A stretch of 64,000 bases of DNA from Dastarcus helophoroides (Eukaryota; Arthropoda; Insecta; Coleoptera; Bothrideridae): the NCBI GenBank assembly GCA_028583605.1, contig CM053327.1, forward strand, positions 3,348,001 to 3,412,000, read 5' to 3'. Under the pieces are notes generated by a model, which ran no database searches, was not told where the DNA came from, and saw only the letters and a list, made by a program, of their open reading frames with translations. Positions 10,885 to 22,351 of this stretch are shown here, one piece after another (position 1 is the stretch's first letter; the number at the start of each line of letters is the position of its first letter). A program made the position numbers and the translations under genes.

Positions 10885-11905
10885 ATAAGTCCAAATATCC
10901 AAAAATTGCATAATTTTCGGAAGAATTCCAAATGTTAAAAAATAAAAAGCCCAAATTTCAAAATCGAAATTTTCCCAAAAAAGTCAAGTTTGCAAAAATT
11001 ATGAAAATTACGAAATGTTAAAAGGAGTCGAAGTTTTCAAAAATTAATCGACATTTTAAAAAAAGTCCAATTGCCCAAAAATTGCAAAATTTCGAAAAAA
11101 AATTTCAAAGTGTTGAAAAATAAAAGGTCAAAATTTCAAACAAACTCGAAATTTTTTCCAGCAAAAATCGGAAACTTGCAAAAATTACGACATTTTAGAA
11201 AATTTTGAAAAAGATTCTTAGGTCCAAAAATTGCAACATTTCCAGAAAAATTCGAGATGTCAGAAAATGAAGTGAAAAGATATTCAAAATTATGAAATGT
11301 CGAAAAAAGTCGAATTTTTAAAACAACGACATTTTGAAAAAAGACATCCTGAAAAAAAGAATCGACCTTTTGAAAAAACACATCTTGAAAAATGAGTCGA
11401 CATTTTAAAGAAAAGTCGATGTTTTGAAAACAGTCCAAATTTGTCCAATAATTTCAAAATTGTCAGAAAAATTCGAAATATTGAAAAATAAAAAGTCAAT
11501 ATTTCAGCAGAATGTCGAAATTTCCTAAAAAAAATTGAAAGTTAACAAAAATTTGAAATTTTAAAAAAGCTGAAGTTTTAAAAAAAGTGGACATTTTAAA
11601 AAACTGGATATTTTAAAAAGAGGCCAAATTTGCTCAAAACTTGCAACATTTGCAGAAGAATTCAAAATGTTTAAAAATGAAGTCAAAATCTCAAAATAAA
11701 TCGAAATTTTTCCAAAAAATTAAAAATTTGCAAAAATTATGAAATATTTGAAGAAGTCGAGATTTTGCAAAAACAGACCTTTTGAACAAAGTCCAAATTT
11801 GTCTAAAAATTGAAAAATATTCAAAATAATTCGAAATGTAAAATCAAGTCAAAATTTCAAAAGTCGAAAATATCCCAAAATTTCCGATTAGCAAAAATGA
11901 CAACA
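10885..11905. repeat. Decayed ~175-bp tandem satellite
   Basis: The landmark GTCCAAATTTGCCCAAAAAT and variants occur near 10891, 11065, 11221, 11431, 11613 and 11788, with spacings of about 155-210 bp. Each is followed in order by a TTGCAAAATTT block, an AAAATAAAAAGTCAAAATTTC block, a TTTTCCCAAAAAA block and a TTGCAAAAATTATGAAAT block. The repeated order of blocks indicates about six diverged monomers. ORFs at 11136-11499 on minus are composition artefacts of this array. Confidence 0.6.
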
Positions 11906-11994
11906 GTTAGAAAGAAACCAAATTTTCAACAACAAAAATTGAAAATTTGAAAAGGCATTTCTAACCTTGACTTCGTGGAATCCCTTAATATTCA

Positions 11995-12205
11995 TAATTA
12001 TTAAATTTTATTAACGATTAAATAGCAACAGATATTAAAAATTGCACAATGTTGGGATAAACATTTTCTAATACCAAACCAGGTTTCGCATTACTGCATC
12101 ATCGGCAGCATACCAGGTGTTAGCAAATATTTATCGAAACATTGTGGAATTTTAAATATCTGTTGCGTTTTAATAATTAATACAGTTTAATAGTTATTAA
12201 TTTGA
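11995..12205. repeat. Foldback with hammerhead-like centre
   Basis: An imperfect inverted repeat. The left arm at 12022-12076 (GCAACAGATATT ... ACAATGTT ... CTAATACC) pairs with the right arm at 12116-12168 (GGTGTTAG ... AACATTGTGG ... AATATCTGTTGC). The A/T flanks outside the arms also pair weakly. The loop holds CATTACTGCATCATCGGCAG, annotated as a ribozyme-like core. It has no ORF. Confidence 0.65.
12069..12124 (-). ncRNA. Hammerhead-like core at foldback centre
   Basis: On the minus strand CCGATGA is followed by T, a GCA-GTAA-TGC hairpin, GAAA, and the near-palindrome ACCTGGT. The flanks CTAACACC and GGTATTAG can form an outer stem with one mismatch. The order matches a type I hammerhead with U4 changed to C, and the extra base after A9 is also seen in repeat family A. 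No PLE coding sequence is attached. Confidence 0.4.
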
Positions 12206-13790
12206 AAAAGAATAACATTTTCAACAAATTACAGTTGAAATTTTTAGAGTCGAAATGTTTGGGCCGAAATTTGCAAAAAAGTTTAAGCTTCCCAAAAGTC
12301 AAAAATGTTGGGTCAATTGTAGTTTTAAGTTACAAAAGCAAATTTTTCATAAAAAATTAAAATTTTCAAAGAAAAGTTATGATTTTAAATACATAATTTT
12401 TTTGTAATTTAAAAAGGATGGCGAAAATGAATTTAAAATAAAAAAAATGAAATTCTGAAAAATAATTCAAATTTTCAAAATTAGTCAACATTTTGAAAAA
12501 TGTTGAAATTTAAGGAATAGTGAAAAAAGCTTTTAAATAAAGCCAAAATTTTCGAGAATTTGAAAAAATAGAGAGATTAGAAAAAGATTGAATTTTTTAA
12601 AATAAATGAAAAGTACTTTAAACTTAAATGAAGTTAAAATACTGAAAAAATCAAAATACAAATTTTCAAAATTAAAACAAGATTTTTGAAAATTTTTTAA
12701 AAAGTTGAAATTTTTTAAAATAGTAAAAATATTGAAAAGTTAAAATTCTAAGACTTTGAATAGTTAATATTTTGAAAAAGTCAAACATTCTTTTAAAAAA
12801 TTGAACTGAAATTTATTTAAAAAAATGTTGAAATTTTCAAAAATTCAACCCATTTAAGAACTTGAGAATTTGAAAAGTCGAAAGTTTTAAAGAAAATTTA
12901 AAAAATGGCGACAGTTTTCATAAAAAGAGTCAAAAAATTCAATAAAAAAGTCTAAATTTCCTTTTTGCGATTAGATATTTTAAACGATGGCTAAAATTTT
13001 CAAAAAAAAGTTAAATTAAATTAAATTTTGTAAAATGTCAAATTTTGGTAAAAAAGTAATATTTCGAAATATAGTCAATTCCTAGCCTTTAAAAAACTCG
13101 ACATTTCCAAAAACCGTATAAAGTTTCAAAAAAATGAAACGTTGTGGAGAAATATAGTTTCCAAAAATAAGTAGAAATTTCAAAGAGCCGAAATTTTAAA
13201 AACTTTTAAGTGTAATTTTCACAAAATAATATCATTTTCAAAAAAGCAGAACTTTTTGAAAAAGTCGAAACTTTTAAGAAGCGAAATTTTCAAAAAATTA
13301 TAAATTTTGGTAAAAGTCAAAATTTTGAAAACTTTTAAGTAAATTTTTGTAAAAAAAGAAATTGTTAGGAAAGTCGATACTTTAAAGGAGCAAAATTTTC
13401 AAATAATTACAAATTTTGAAACAAGTCGAGATTTTGAAAATGAAAGTCTAAATTTTTAAATAAAATTGCTTTTTCTGAAAACATTCAAGCTTCATAAAAC
13501 TCGACGCTATCAAAAACCCTTGAAATTTTTAAAAAAGCTGAAATTTTAAAAAACTCGAAATATTCGGTCAGATTTTCAAAAAATCCCGAAATTTTCGAGA
13601 AAAAACCCAAAATTATGAGAAAAAATTAAAATTTGAATAGAAGTCAAAGATTTAAAAAATGTAGACCTTTTACTGACTGAATATAGGTTTTGAAATAAAA
13701 TGTTTAAAAAAAATGCATCCCCCATCATATCGTATTTACTTGTCTTTCTGAATGTAGTCAAGCATTGTGGCTGAAATTTGCTGAGAACAT
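12206..13790. repeat. A-polar filler block
   Basis: A-rich low-complexity DNA of the same type as 7.7-10.6 kb, with many TTTTGAAAAAGTCGAAAT-type words. No gene, no tandem period and no inserted element was identified by eye. Confidence 0.55.
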
Positions 13791-14500
13791 TCTAATTTTA
13801 TAAAACTTTAAAAAAATATATGTATTAATTCTTTGGCAGTAAATAAAAGACAAAGGGGGGCTCAAATTCATAATGAAATATTGGTTATGAAGTAAACTCA
13901 ATTTGATTAAATCAACGAGGGAAGTAAATATAGCAACTCTCTAAATTCCAGCAGAAGAAATGGGAAATACACCCCCATCCCAGAGGAGTAATAATGAGAG
14001 AAATGTCTCGCACCTAACACGAAATTTCCACAACAGCAAAGTAACAATTAAGTAAACTACATGAATAAAACATCAAACCACGAAACTTACTTTAAAGCAA
14101 ATAGTAAGTAAATTGTGCTGTAAGATCGAGCAGGACTTTTATCAACAACCCAGTTAAAATGGGTAGCCCGCCGTTGAATTGACCAAATAAAAGAAACGCG
14201 CGCCCCTCGAATGAATTCCCAACTAAAGGCATATCGAAGCTGACACTAGTTTCCGACTTTTCGACAAAAAGAAGGCCGATAGTTAGAAAGGTCCACATGT
14301 GAATTGTCGACGGGAAGTTTTCCGAAGGACGTAATGCGGCCGAGAAGCCCGAGGAGGTCGTGGAATCGCGATGAGATGACAGCGCAGAGATGAGAATAAT
14401 TGATAGCCTCGGGAGATGTACTGGAGCTAAAGCACTTTCAAATTCTAGAATTTCCTTGTGAACGATAACGTTAGATCTGATTTATTTTGCTTACTAATGT
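13791..14500. other. Single-copy, GC-richer island
   Basis: From about 13840 the sequence leaves the filler and becomes complex and GC-richer, especially 14150-14430. No matching copy occurs elsewhere in the window. The 68-codon minus ORF at 14092-14298 has hydrophobic stretches but no recognised family, and no splice-supported gene could be built. It may be conserved host non-coding DNA or part of an exon that I cannot recognise. Confidence 0.4.
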
Positions 14501-14635
14501 TTAGTGTTTTCTAGCGGAAAACCGCGTAACGTCTTCAATAGGGCTTTTAGATATAATTTTTTGCACATACCCGTTATAAAATCTGTTCTCGTCCTTTTCT
14601 TCATCTTTTTTTTACACAATCAGAATCTTTTTAAC

Positions 14636-14975
14636 ATAGTATATTGTGCATCTAGTAGTAAAAGCAAACACTGCCGGACGACGATGTAAATTGTGGCCGA
14701 GGCTAACAAACATCGAAGTCCGGGAATGTGATTTTACTACGAAGTATACATTCCATTCTGAATTCGCAATGAACTACTATTTTCTCTGAATTTGCAATCA
14801 ATATTACTTAAATTAAAGAATTTATATAAATTCAAGTCATTTTTCATTATCATTTAATTTTCTATGAACTCGTCTCCTTGACAATCACTATGCTTATGTT
14901 TCTTGTTATCCGGTAGGAGGTAGTTACCTATTTTTTCGGCTTAGGGCGAAAAACACTTCCTCGGACATTTTAGCA
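14636..14975. repeat. Hairpin-containing dispersed repeat, copy 2
   Basis: This is the direct-orientation homologue of 5685-5985. The hairpin is better preserved. GTAGTAAAA pairs with TTTTACTAC, CGGAC pairs with GTCCG, and CGATGT pairs with ACATCG. The loop AAATTGTGGCCGAGGCTAAC differs from copy 1 only by transitions. Homology continues downstream into a TTTTTCGGCTTAGGGCG block at about 14930-14950. Confidence 0.6.
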
Positions 14976-14989
14976 TCGGACTAAAATAC

Positions 14990-16330
14990 TGGATTAATGT
15001 TTTTGGGGCAATTTGGGAGATTCTCGACTTTTTTCAACTTCGTTAAGATTTTTTCCCAGATTTTATTTTCACAAATTTTCTATATTTTTTTCAACATATA
15101 CCCTTTTCCGAATTTCGCCACTTTTCTTAAAAATCCACCTTCTCTGAAAATTTCGACTTTTATTTATATGAAACTTTCTGAAAATTTTACTCTGTTCCCG
15201 AAATTCGAGGTTTGATGTTACTGCAAATTTCGACTATTCTCTAAAAATGTATCTCTCTTTTGACCAATTTAATTAACAAAACTTATTTCCCTTAAATTAA
15301 TTAACTGAAAAATCCTAATTAACACTTTACTTCAAAATGTCGCATTATTTTAATTTGATTTTCTTGCAAAATTACTTATTGTACAAATACTTAAGTCATA
15401 AAAATAATAATAATAATAATAACAAAAATAAAATAATAAAAATGGAATTTCAAAAACATCGAATCAAAAGTATAAATATTCAAAAAGGCGCAATTTCGAA
15501 ATTTGAAATTGCGAAAAGAGTCGATATTTTGAAAACATCGAAAAATTTTAAATAAATAGGAATATTCTAAGAAGGTTAAATTTAAAAAAAAAGTAGAAAT
15601 TTTGAAAAAAGGTTGAATCTTTAAAGAAATAAAAATATTTAAAAAAGTTGCGACTTTCAGAAAGTCAAACCTTCGAATAAAAGTCAAAATTTTCAAAAAA
15701 AAAAGCAAGGATTTTGATAGAAAGGTCAAGTCTTTCGGTGGAAATCGAAAAAAATTATCGACCCTTTTTAAAAAGTGAACGTTTCGAAAAATCGCAATTT
15801 CTAAGCGTCAAAGTCTTAAAAAAGGTTAAAATGTTCAAAAGAGCAAAATTTCCAAAAGAAGCAGGATTTTTAAACGGTCAAAAATTCGAGTCGACATTTT
15901 TAAAAAACTGAGATTTTTCAAAAAAGTGGAATTTTTTAAAGAAAGACAAAATGGAAAACTCAAAATTTTCAAAACAAAAGTACAATTATGAAGTGAACGT
16001 ATTCAAAAAAGTTAAAATTCAAAAAGTATTTAAATTTCGAAAAATAAAGTGAAAGATACCAAAGATTCTGTTCTTTCTTAAACTGAAATTCTCAAATTTT
16101 CAAGAAGTCGCGAGTTCATAATTTTCAACAATAAAAATTCATAATATTCAAAAAAGGTCGAAATTCTGAAAAAAATTGAGATAAAAAAATATAAATTTTT
16201 AAACAGTTTCAAATTGTCGATTAAAAAATCATACATTTTCAAAAAGAATGGAATTCGATGTTTTGAGGAAAGGAGGGACCTTTCCTCTTATCATGAAGGC
16301 AAGAATTAAGAATTGCATACAAACATGTAT
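14990..16330. repeat. Filler with T-to-A polarity switch
   Basis: The sequence is T-polar over 14990-15310 and A-polar over about 15440-16330. The switch lies near a short (AAT)n run at 15402-15421. The ORF at 15391-15729 on minus and that at 15714-15911 on plus are composition artefacts. No gene is seen. Confidence 0.5.
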
Positions 16331-16332
16331 TT

Positions 16333-16351
16333 GGTTAGGTTAGGTTAGGTT
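16333..16351 (+). repeat. Short (TTAGG)3 interstitial tract
   Basis: Three consecutive TTAGG units stand alone in filler. At this length chance or slippage is as likely as a telomeric origin. Confidence 0.5.
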
Positions 16352-16974
16352 TCGTCCAAATTCAACCACAAACGGTGCTAGTAATACATAAATAAAAAAT
16401 CCCAACATTTCAGGAAGGCTTTCGAAACCAAAATACAAAATAACCAAGGACTGCTTATAAAATTTCGGAAAGAAGCCTATATGTTGCTATTAAAATCAAA
16501 ACTTCAGATAAACATATAAAAACTAATAGTGTTAACTTTTATTTCAAAGAAAAGTTTAAATTTTGATTACAACTCCTAAATTTTTGAGAATGATAGACAA
16601 AATTAAATAAAAATTATTTCGTGATTTTTTTTTTTTAAAATTATATTTTACGCTTTTACTTTTATTATTTTTGTAATTTTAGAAATAAAATGGTTTAAAA
16701 AAAATCTAAATTTAAAAACTATTGTCGAATCTTTGAGAAAAAGTCGAAATTTCAAATTCAAAGCCAGAATTTGGAGAAAAAAGTCAAATTTGAAAATACC
16801 TCAAAGAGGTCATAATTTTGACATAGACTTCGATATTTTGTGTTATAAGATATTAAAAAAATTAAATATTTTAATCGAAATTTTGAAATAGTGGCTAGAT
16901 ATGTGTTGATAGTTCTGCTTTAAGCTTATACTTAAGTTTTTTTTCATTGATCATTCAACTCATAATCAAAGGTT
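16352..16974. repeat. A/T filler, no gene
   Basis: A slightly less biased start (to about 16480) followed by A/T-rich filler with GTCGAAATTTC words. Nothing coding was recognised. Confidence 0.4.
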
Positions 16975-17065
16975 GTTTTTTTCTGTTTTAAATAAAAAAC
17001 TTTTATGAGGCGGCATGTCGAAGATTTGCATCATACTAAGAAAATTTACCGCACGGCCCTGTTTG
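16975..17065. repeat. hAT-like terminus ending CCGCACGGCCCT
   Basis: This segment is homologous in direct orientation to 30130-30212. Shared blocks are CTGTTTTAAA, GGCATGTCGAAGA/TCATTTCAAAGA, CATCATAC and AAATTTACCGCACGGCCCT. Read outward the end is AGGGCCGTGCGGTAAATTT, which resembles hAT-superfamily termini. The opposite end and a target duplication were not found. Confidence 0.45.
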
Positions 17066-17092
17066 GCAGTACCATCACGGTAATTCACATCA

Positions 17093-17340
17093 CTAGAGGC
17101 TGGATTTTGGGTAAAATCTTATGATCCTACCTTTTCACCTTTTTTGGCGTTTTTCATATGTTCATTGTCTAAATTTTAATTTTGCCTTTTTTTGCCTTTT
17201 ATACCTAATGTGCGCCTATTTTCAAACATTTTGGTGTCCTACTTATCCTTTTTTATGGCTTTTTCAGATACATTTACAATACACTACTGAAGAATTCAGA
17301 CAGAAATATATAGTTAATAAAATAAAGAAATGTCATTGAA
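17093..17340. repeat. Module F, copy 1
   Basis: The module starts CTAGAGGCTGGATTTTGGG. It is homologous to 50612-50845 (same orientation) and to the reverse complement of 47600-47842, whose ends read TAGAGATCGGATTTTAGG and TAGAGACTGGATTTTAGGC. In all three places it sits next to the terminus of hAT-like element E, so it may be a subterminal module of a composite element. No ORF of note. Confidence 0.45.
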
Positions 17341-17469
17341 ATTTAATCCATCATCACATGAAGAAGAAGCTTGAAGCATAAATTCTCAAGAAATGTAATT
17401 TAATAACAACGACTCTTATGACAATCCAGCCCCTTCAAAATATTGCCTACTCTTGTGGCATAAACTATA
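17341..17469. other. Short spacer between module F and element E
   Basis: A/T-rich linker with no recognised feature. Confidence 0.3.
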
Positions 17470-19954
17470 CCAACGTTTTCCAAATAGTGAGTCGTGACCC
17501 GGCACCAAACTACCAAAATAAAATGCTCGGTGGCAGAATTCTCCTTCTCTTTCAATTATATTCATAAAATTTATCAAAACAAGAGATAACATTTCTACTG
17601 CCTTTTGTAACCTTATAAGCAAGAATATTTTTACAAAATAATTTTAATTTTAATTAATTTTTGTTGACAAATTTAGGTTTTTTCGTATTTTTTCTGAGAA
17701 CATTTTTATACTTTAAAAAATGGCCTGTTTTTCACGAAATTTTAATTTTCAACACGTGTGGCACTTATTTTACGGCTTGGTTTAACTGGTGACGTTTTCA
17801 AACTATAGATATCAATTTTTTTTTCAAATTTTCAATATTTAATTCAAATTTCAACTTTGTTTAAAAAACTGATTTCTGAAAAGATTTTTTTTATTCTATA
17901 TTTTTTGTTGTTAAAAGAGTCGACTTTTGTACATAATTGTTCATTTTTCTTCTGTTTTTGAATATTCTGACTTTTTTTAAATTTATGACCGATTACAAAA
18001 CTCAACCTTTTCCAAAATCGTATAACTGTTTTAAAAATCTCGACTGACTTGAATCTTTGTGAAAATTTTGATTATAAAAAATTTTTGAAAGAATTCCATC
18101 GTTCTGAAAATTTTGAATCTACAATAAAACGACTTTTTAAAAAATGTTCATGTGTTTGTAGGTTTTTTTGTTGAAAATTTCGACTACTTTGAAACTTAGA
18201 TATTTAAAAATATCCTCTTTTTTTTAATTTACACTTTGTTTCAAAATTTCTATTTTCTCTTTAAAATGTTAGCTTTTTCTCAAAATTTTGCTATTTTGGG
18301 TATTCCTATACTTATTTCGAAAAGTTTCCCTTTTTTTTGCACTTTTTTACTTATTTTGAAAATTTTGACTAAAAGTTTTGAATTTTTATAGAATCTTTTC
18401 ACTTTATTTTTAAAAAACTATAGCTATTTTTAAAATTTTATATCCTTGCGACTATTTTCGTAGCATTTGAAAATTTTTGAATTTTTTTTAATAAGGATTT
18501 TGACCTATTTCAAAAGGGGGACTTTATCAAAAGATAAAGTTTTTCGTAAGTAATTCTGCTTTTTCTCAAAATTATGACTTTCTGACATTATTCTTATTCT
18601 TTTCTGAAGAATTCGATTTTTATGAAAATTGGATTTTTTTTTTGAAGATTTCGACTTTCTAAATATTTTCATTTTTTGAATTTTCTTTTTAAATTTTAAC
18701 AATTGATTCATTATTTCTATTTTTTTTTGAACTTTTTTTTTAATTTTCGCCTTTTTATCCAAATTTTAAAATTTTTATAAATTTCGATTTGTTAAAAAAA
18801 ACGACTTTTCAAAATTTATACTTTTCTCAAGTTTCCATTTTTATCAACATTTTAATTTTTTGTCTATTGTCTACTCTTCCTCTAAATTTTAACTTTATGG
18901 TTGAGTTTTAAAATATTAACATTTCAATTACAAAGTTTCATTTTTTCAAATTTTAATTTTTTTAAAAATTGGATTTTTTTAAAAAATGTTGTGACTTTTT
19001 TGTACATTTTGGCTTTCTCAAAATTTACTTTTTGCAATTATTGATTTAAAACAATTATATCATTTTCCTAAGTTTGACTTTCTTTTACAATATTACCTTT
19101 TCTTTGAAAATTTGAGCTTTTTTTTGAAAAGTTTAACTCTTTCAGAATTGCTACGTTTCCTAAATTTAACCTTTTTGCTGCACGTGCAAAATATCCTACT
19201 TAATTTTTGAAAATTTCCCCTCTTTTCTACTCTTTCTCAAAATTACCTTTCTCTTTTTCAAAATTTTGACTAAATTTGAAAATCTCGATTTTTTATGAAA
19301 CTTATGACTTTTTTAAAAGTATGATTAATGTTGAGGACTTTCGAAATTTTGGACTTCCTCTAAAAAGGTATTAGTTTTTTGAAAATTTCAATATTTTGAT
19401 ATTTTTCTCAGAATTTCTCGCTTAAACTCATTGAAATTAAAAACTAAATATTTGAATTTAAAGTATTAATATGAATTAAAATATTGGACTTAAAATAAAA
19501 ATGATAAAATTCTACGTGTTAAGTTCGTATTTTAATAATTCCATTTTTAATGGAAATTGTGAGAGAAATGTGAAAAAAAATCCAAGATCTAATTTTTAAA
19601 TTTCCAGAAAAAAATCTTTATTTTCATTTTAAAGTAGATCTTAGGTTTAAAAATGTTTCAATATTTTCTAAAAGATTGTAGAAAATCAGTGTCAATCAAT
19701 TTTGATGTTAAAAAAATTCTAGCTGAAATTTGTGTAGGAAATAGACAGACGAGTTTGAGTCTAGAGTAGAAGTTTCGAAAAAAATTAAATATGACATTTT
19801 AACTCTAATTAACAAAAAGTGTGGAAATGAACCTTATGATATTTAAAATCGAAATCTTTAGAAAAAAAGTTGAACGAACTAAAAATCAAAATATTAGCTT
19901 AAACAGTAAGGTTAAATTAAAAATGTTTTGAAAAGCTTTACCATGTCATAAATT

Positions 19955-20052
19955 AATATACAAATCTCGTACCCTTAAACCAAAAAAGATTAAAAAACAC
20001 AATAGTTGCTCTTTTGTGCTTTCAAGCTATTAGTGAAGTGCCTGGAGCATTA
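19955..20052 (-). repeat. Repeat family A, fragment 3
   Basis: ACCCTTAAACCAAAAAAGAT and TAAAAAACACAATAGTTGCTC match family A copies at 9150-9210 and 24790-24845. The ribozyme-like end is too eroded to read. The fragment sits at the point where element E is broken. Confidence 0.5.
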
Positions 20053-21560
20053 AAAAACTAAAAACCTAGGATTACAGTTACAGTGATTGAAATTAAATAA
20101 AACTATATGAAATGTTTAGATAATAATATATGTAAAAAAGTTTAACTATTAAAAAAACTGTGATCCTTATTAAAAGTAATAATAATAATAATAAACTGAA
20201 TGTTTCAAAATAAGGTGCTCATACTTAAGGAGCGCAATCCTCGAGAAAAAAAGTTAATATTAACCTAGGTCCGGAACAGCTTTATTTTTAAATTACAGGG
20301 TCGTGAAAATTAAGAAGAAATTTAGTTTTTCCTTAAATACTATGAAACCACTTGAAATATTTTTGTGAATTTTGATAGATACTAACTAAGCATAAACACA
20401 ATTTTTTCCAGGAAAAATATTTGCTTTTCTTCCATAAGTGGCGTCCATGCTAATATGTCATTGACTATTCTTAGCGAAAAATATGGTACGTCACTGCTTT
20501 TTTACAAATTAAGTACCAATTTCATAAACTACCTTCATTTCTTGGTAGAAATACTTCACTGAATTTTTTTCGTCTGACATACGGTTTTCGGTTAAAACAA
20601 TTATTTAGCTTTAAAAACTATGTTTACTCATTTCGTATTACGGTTTAATTTGGTTCAATTTAGGAGGTGGAACAGTTTGGGTTTCCTTATCACTGTTTTT
20701 TTTTTATTAAAAATAAATGTGGCTTTCAGTAAGACTGTTTATCATTAGTAAAAATTCCCTCTTAACTTTTTTCACCCGACGAACGTTTTTTAAGTAAAAA
20801 AATATAATGCATTTCGATGAGCGTTTTATATTCTTTTCTACAAATTTAATGTCTTATTTTAAGGTAATGTTGGTAATATGAAAATTTATGTTATGTAAGT
20901 TAGATTTATATGTTTTTAAACAATAACTGTTTTTAATAATTAATATAAACCCGTAATACAAAATAAGTAAACAGTTTTTAAAGCTAAATAATTGTTTTAA
21001 CCGAAAACCGTTCGTCAGACAAAAAATTCAAGGGAACATTTTTACTAAAAAATGAAGGTTGTTTATGAAATTGGTACTTAATTTGTAAAAAAGCAGTGAT
21101 GTACCATTTTTTTCGTTAATAATACTCAAAGACCTTTTGGCATGGACGCCACTGATGGAAGAAAAGCAAATATTTTTCTTGCAAAAAAAAAGCATATTCA
21201 TTCCTAGTTAGTATCTACAAAAATGAAAAAAAAATGTTTTAAGTGGTTTCATTGGTATTTAAGGAAAATCTAAATTTTTTCTTAACATTTAAGACCCTGT
21301 AATTTAAAAATATTGCAGTTCCGGACCTATGTTGATATAAACTTTTTTCTTAAAATCGCTCGAGGAATATAATCCTTAAGTATGAGCACCTTATTTTGAA
21401 ACATTCGGTTTATTATTATTATTATTTCTAATAAATATCACAATTTTTAATAGGTATCCTTTTTACGTATTTTATTAACTAAAGATTTCATATATTTTTA
21501 TTCAATTTCACTTACTATTACTGTATTTCGAGGTCAAAACCCAGAGACACTCCACTATAT
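20033..21560. mobile_element. Foldback element with ~600-bp inverted arms
   Basis: The left arm at about 20033-20645 and the right arm at about 20950-21560 are inverted copies. Paired blocks include TAGTGAAGTGCC/CACTCCACTA at the ends, a (TAA)n run at 20182-20198 against (TTA)n at 21411-21427, AAGGTGCTCATACTTAAG, GTCCGGAACAGC, CAGGGTC, GGCGTCCATGC, TAAGTACCAATTTCATAAAC and GGTTTTCGGTTAAAACAATT. The roughly 300-bp centre has no coding sequence. It splits element E, whose sequence resumes at about 21562 with TAATATCAGAACATTC, so it is younger than E. Confidence 0.75.
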
Positions 21561-22005
21561 AATATCAGAACATTCTACATTTTTTATTGAAATTTTGAGT
21601 TTGAATTTTAAAATAGTAAGATTTTAACCGAAATTTGGAGCAAAAGAGTCTCTCTCTCATTGACTTTTTAGAAAAATATAAAAAACTAAATCTCATCAAA
21701 GACATTTCAGAAAGTAGGGAAATTTTAAGACACTTAGCCTGGAGAAAAATTTCAGTTTTAATATTGATCAAACTCGAGATTTCAAGGCAAAATTTTGGGA
21801 TTTAAGTCGAAATGTTGATAAAGGAAAATTAAAAAACCTTAGAAAGAAAAGACGAAATTTTGACTTCTAACCCCAAAATCTGGTTCAAAATTTTAAGTGG
21901 AAAAATGAAGTATTAAGATTGTTAAAAATCTTTTGGTAGATCATGAAAAGGAAGCATAAAATTAACCGTGCCATGACGAAATAATTTTGGGAAACGCTAC
22001 ATTAT

Positions 22006-22351
22006 ACTTTATTTATTTGTTTTCATTTTTATGTAAAAGCGGATGTTTGGGCAAAACGATACAATTACCCCAAGGATATTCCTTTTCTAATTTATCTTTG
22101 AACTGTTTTGCGTAAGTGCACTTGCGTGAAAAATGCCTTTAGAAAGACAAAGTGCTTTAATTAAATGCATAGTTTAGAGAAATCCTGTAATTATAAATGC
22201 AAAAATCTTTTTGTAATAATTTAAATTATATCATGGCAAACATTTATTTTAGAAAAAACATTGTGTTCATTTTAATTACATGCAAAAAAGACTCATATTA
22301 CTCAACATCACATTTCACATTCGCCGTTAATCTAAAAGTTTCGTTCTAATA
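22006..22351. other. Spacer, no gene seen
   Basis: Ordinary AT-rich sequence between element E and the PLE fragment. Nothing was recognised. Confidence 0.35.

Larger units (their letters stand above)
17470..22005. mobile_element. hAT-like non-autonomous element E, copy 1
   Basis: The left end reads CAACGTTTTCCAAATAGTGA and then GTCGTGACCC. The right end is the reverse complement of GTAGCGTTTCCCAAAATTAT. Both match the inverted copy's end at 50868 (CAGCGTTTTCCAAACTTTTT, then TTCGTGACCC). CAGCGTTTCCCAAACTT-type termini are typical of hAT elements. The interior is T-polar filler with no transposase. The segment 18.2-19.95 kb is colinear with 45.0-46.75 kb, and 21565-22005 is colinear with 46790-47230. 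The element is interrupted by a family A fragment and a foldback at about 19955-21560. The ORF at 18505-18762 on minus is a composition artefact. Confidence 0.55.

Noticed and set aside
11136..11499. Overlapping minus ORFs rich in F, S and K
   Set aside because: Caused by stop-poor AT words in the 175-bp array. Both frames are equally open.
10885..11905. Regularly spaced short repeats suggesting a CRISPR array
   Set aside because: Units are diverged throughout with no constant repeat and unique spacer pattern, and the DNA is eukaryotic.
14092..14298. Possible small membrane protein on minus
   Set aside because: No homology recognised, short, and no start or splice context. Kept only as part of an unassigned island.
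16333..16351. Second telomeric seed
   Set aside because: Only three TTAGG units, within expectation for slippage.
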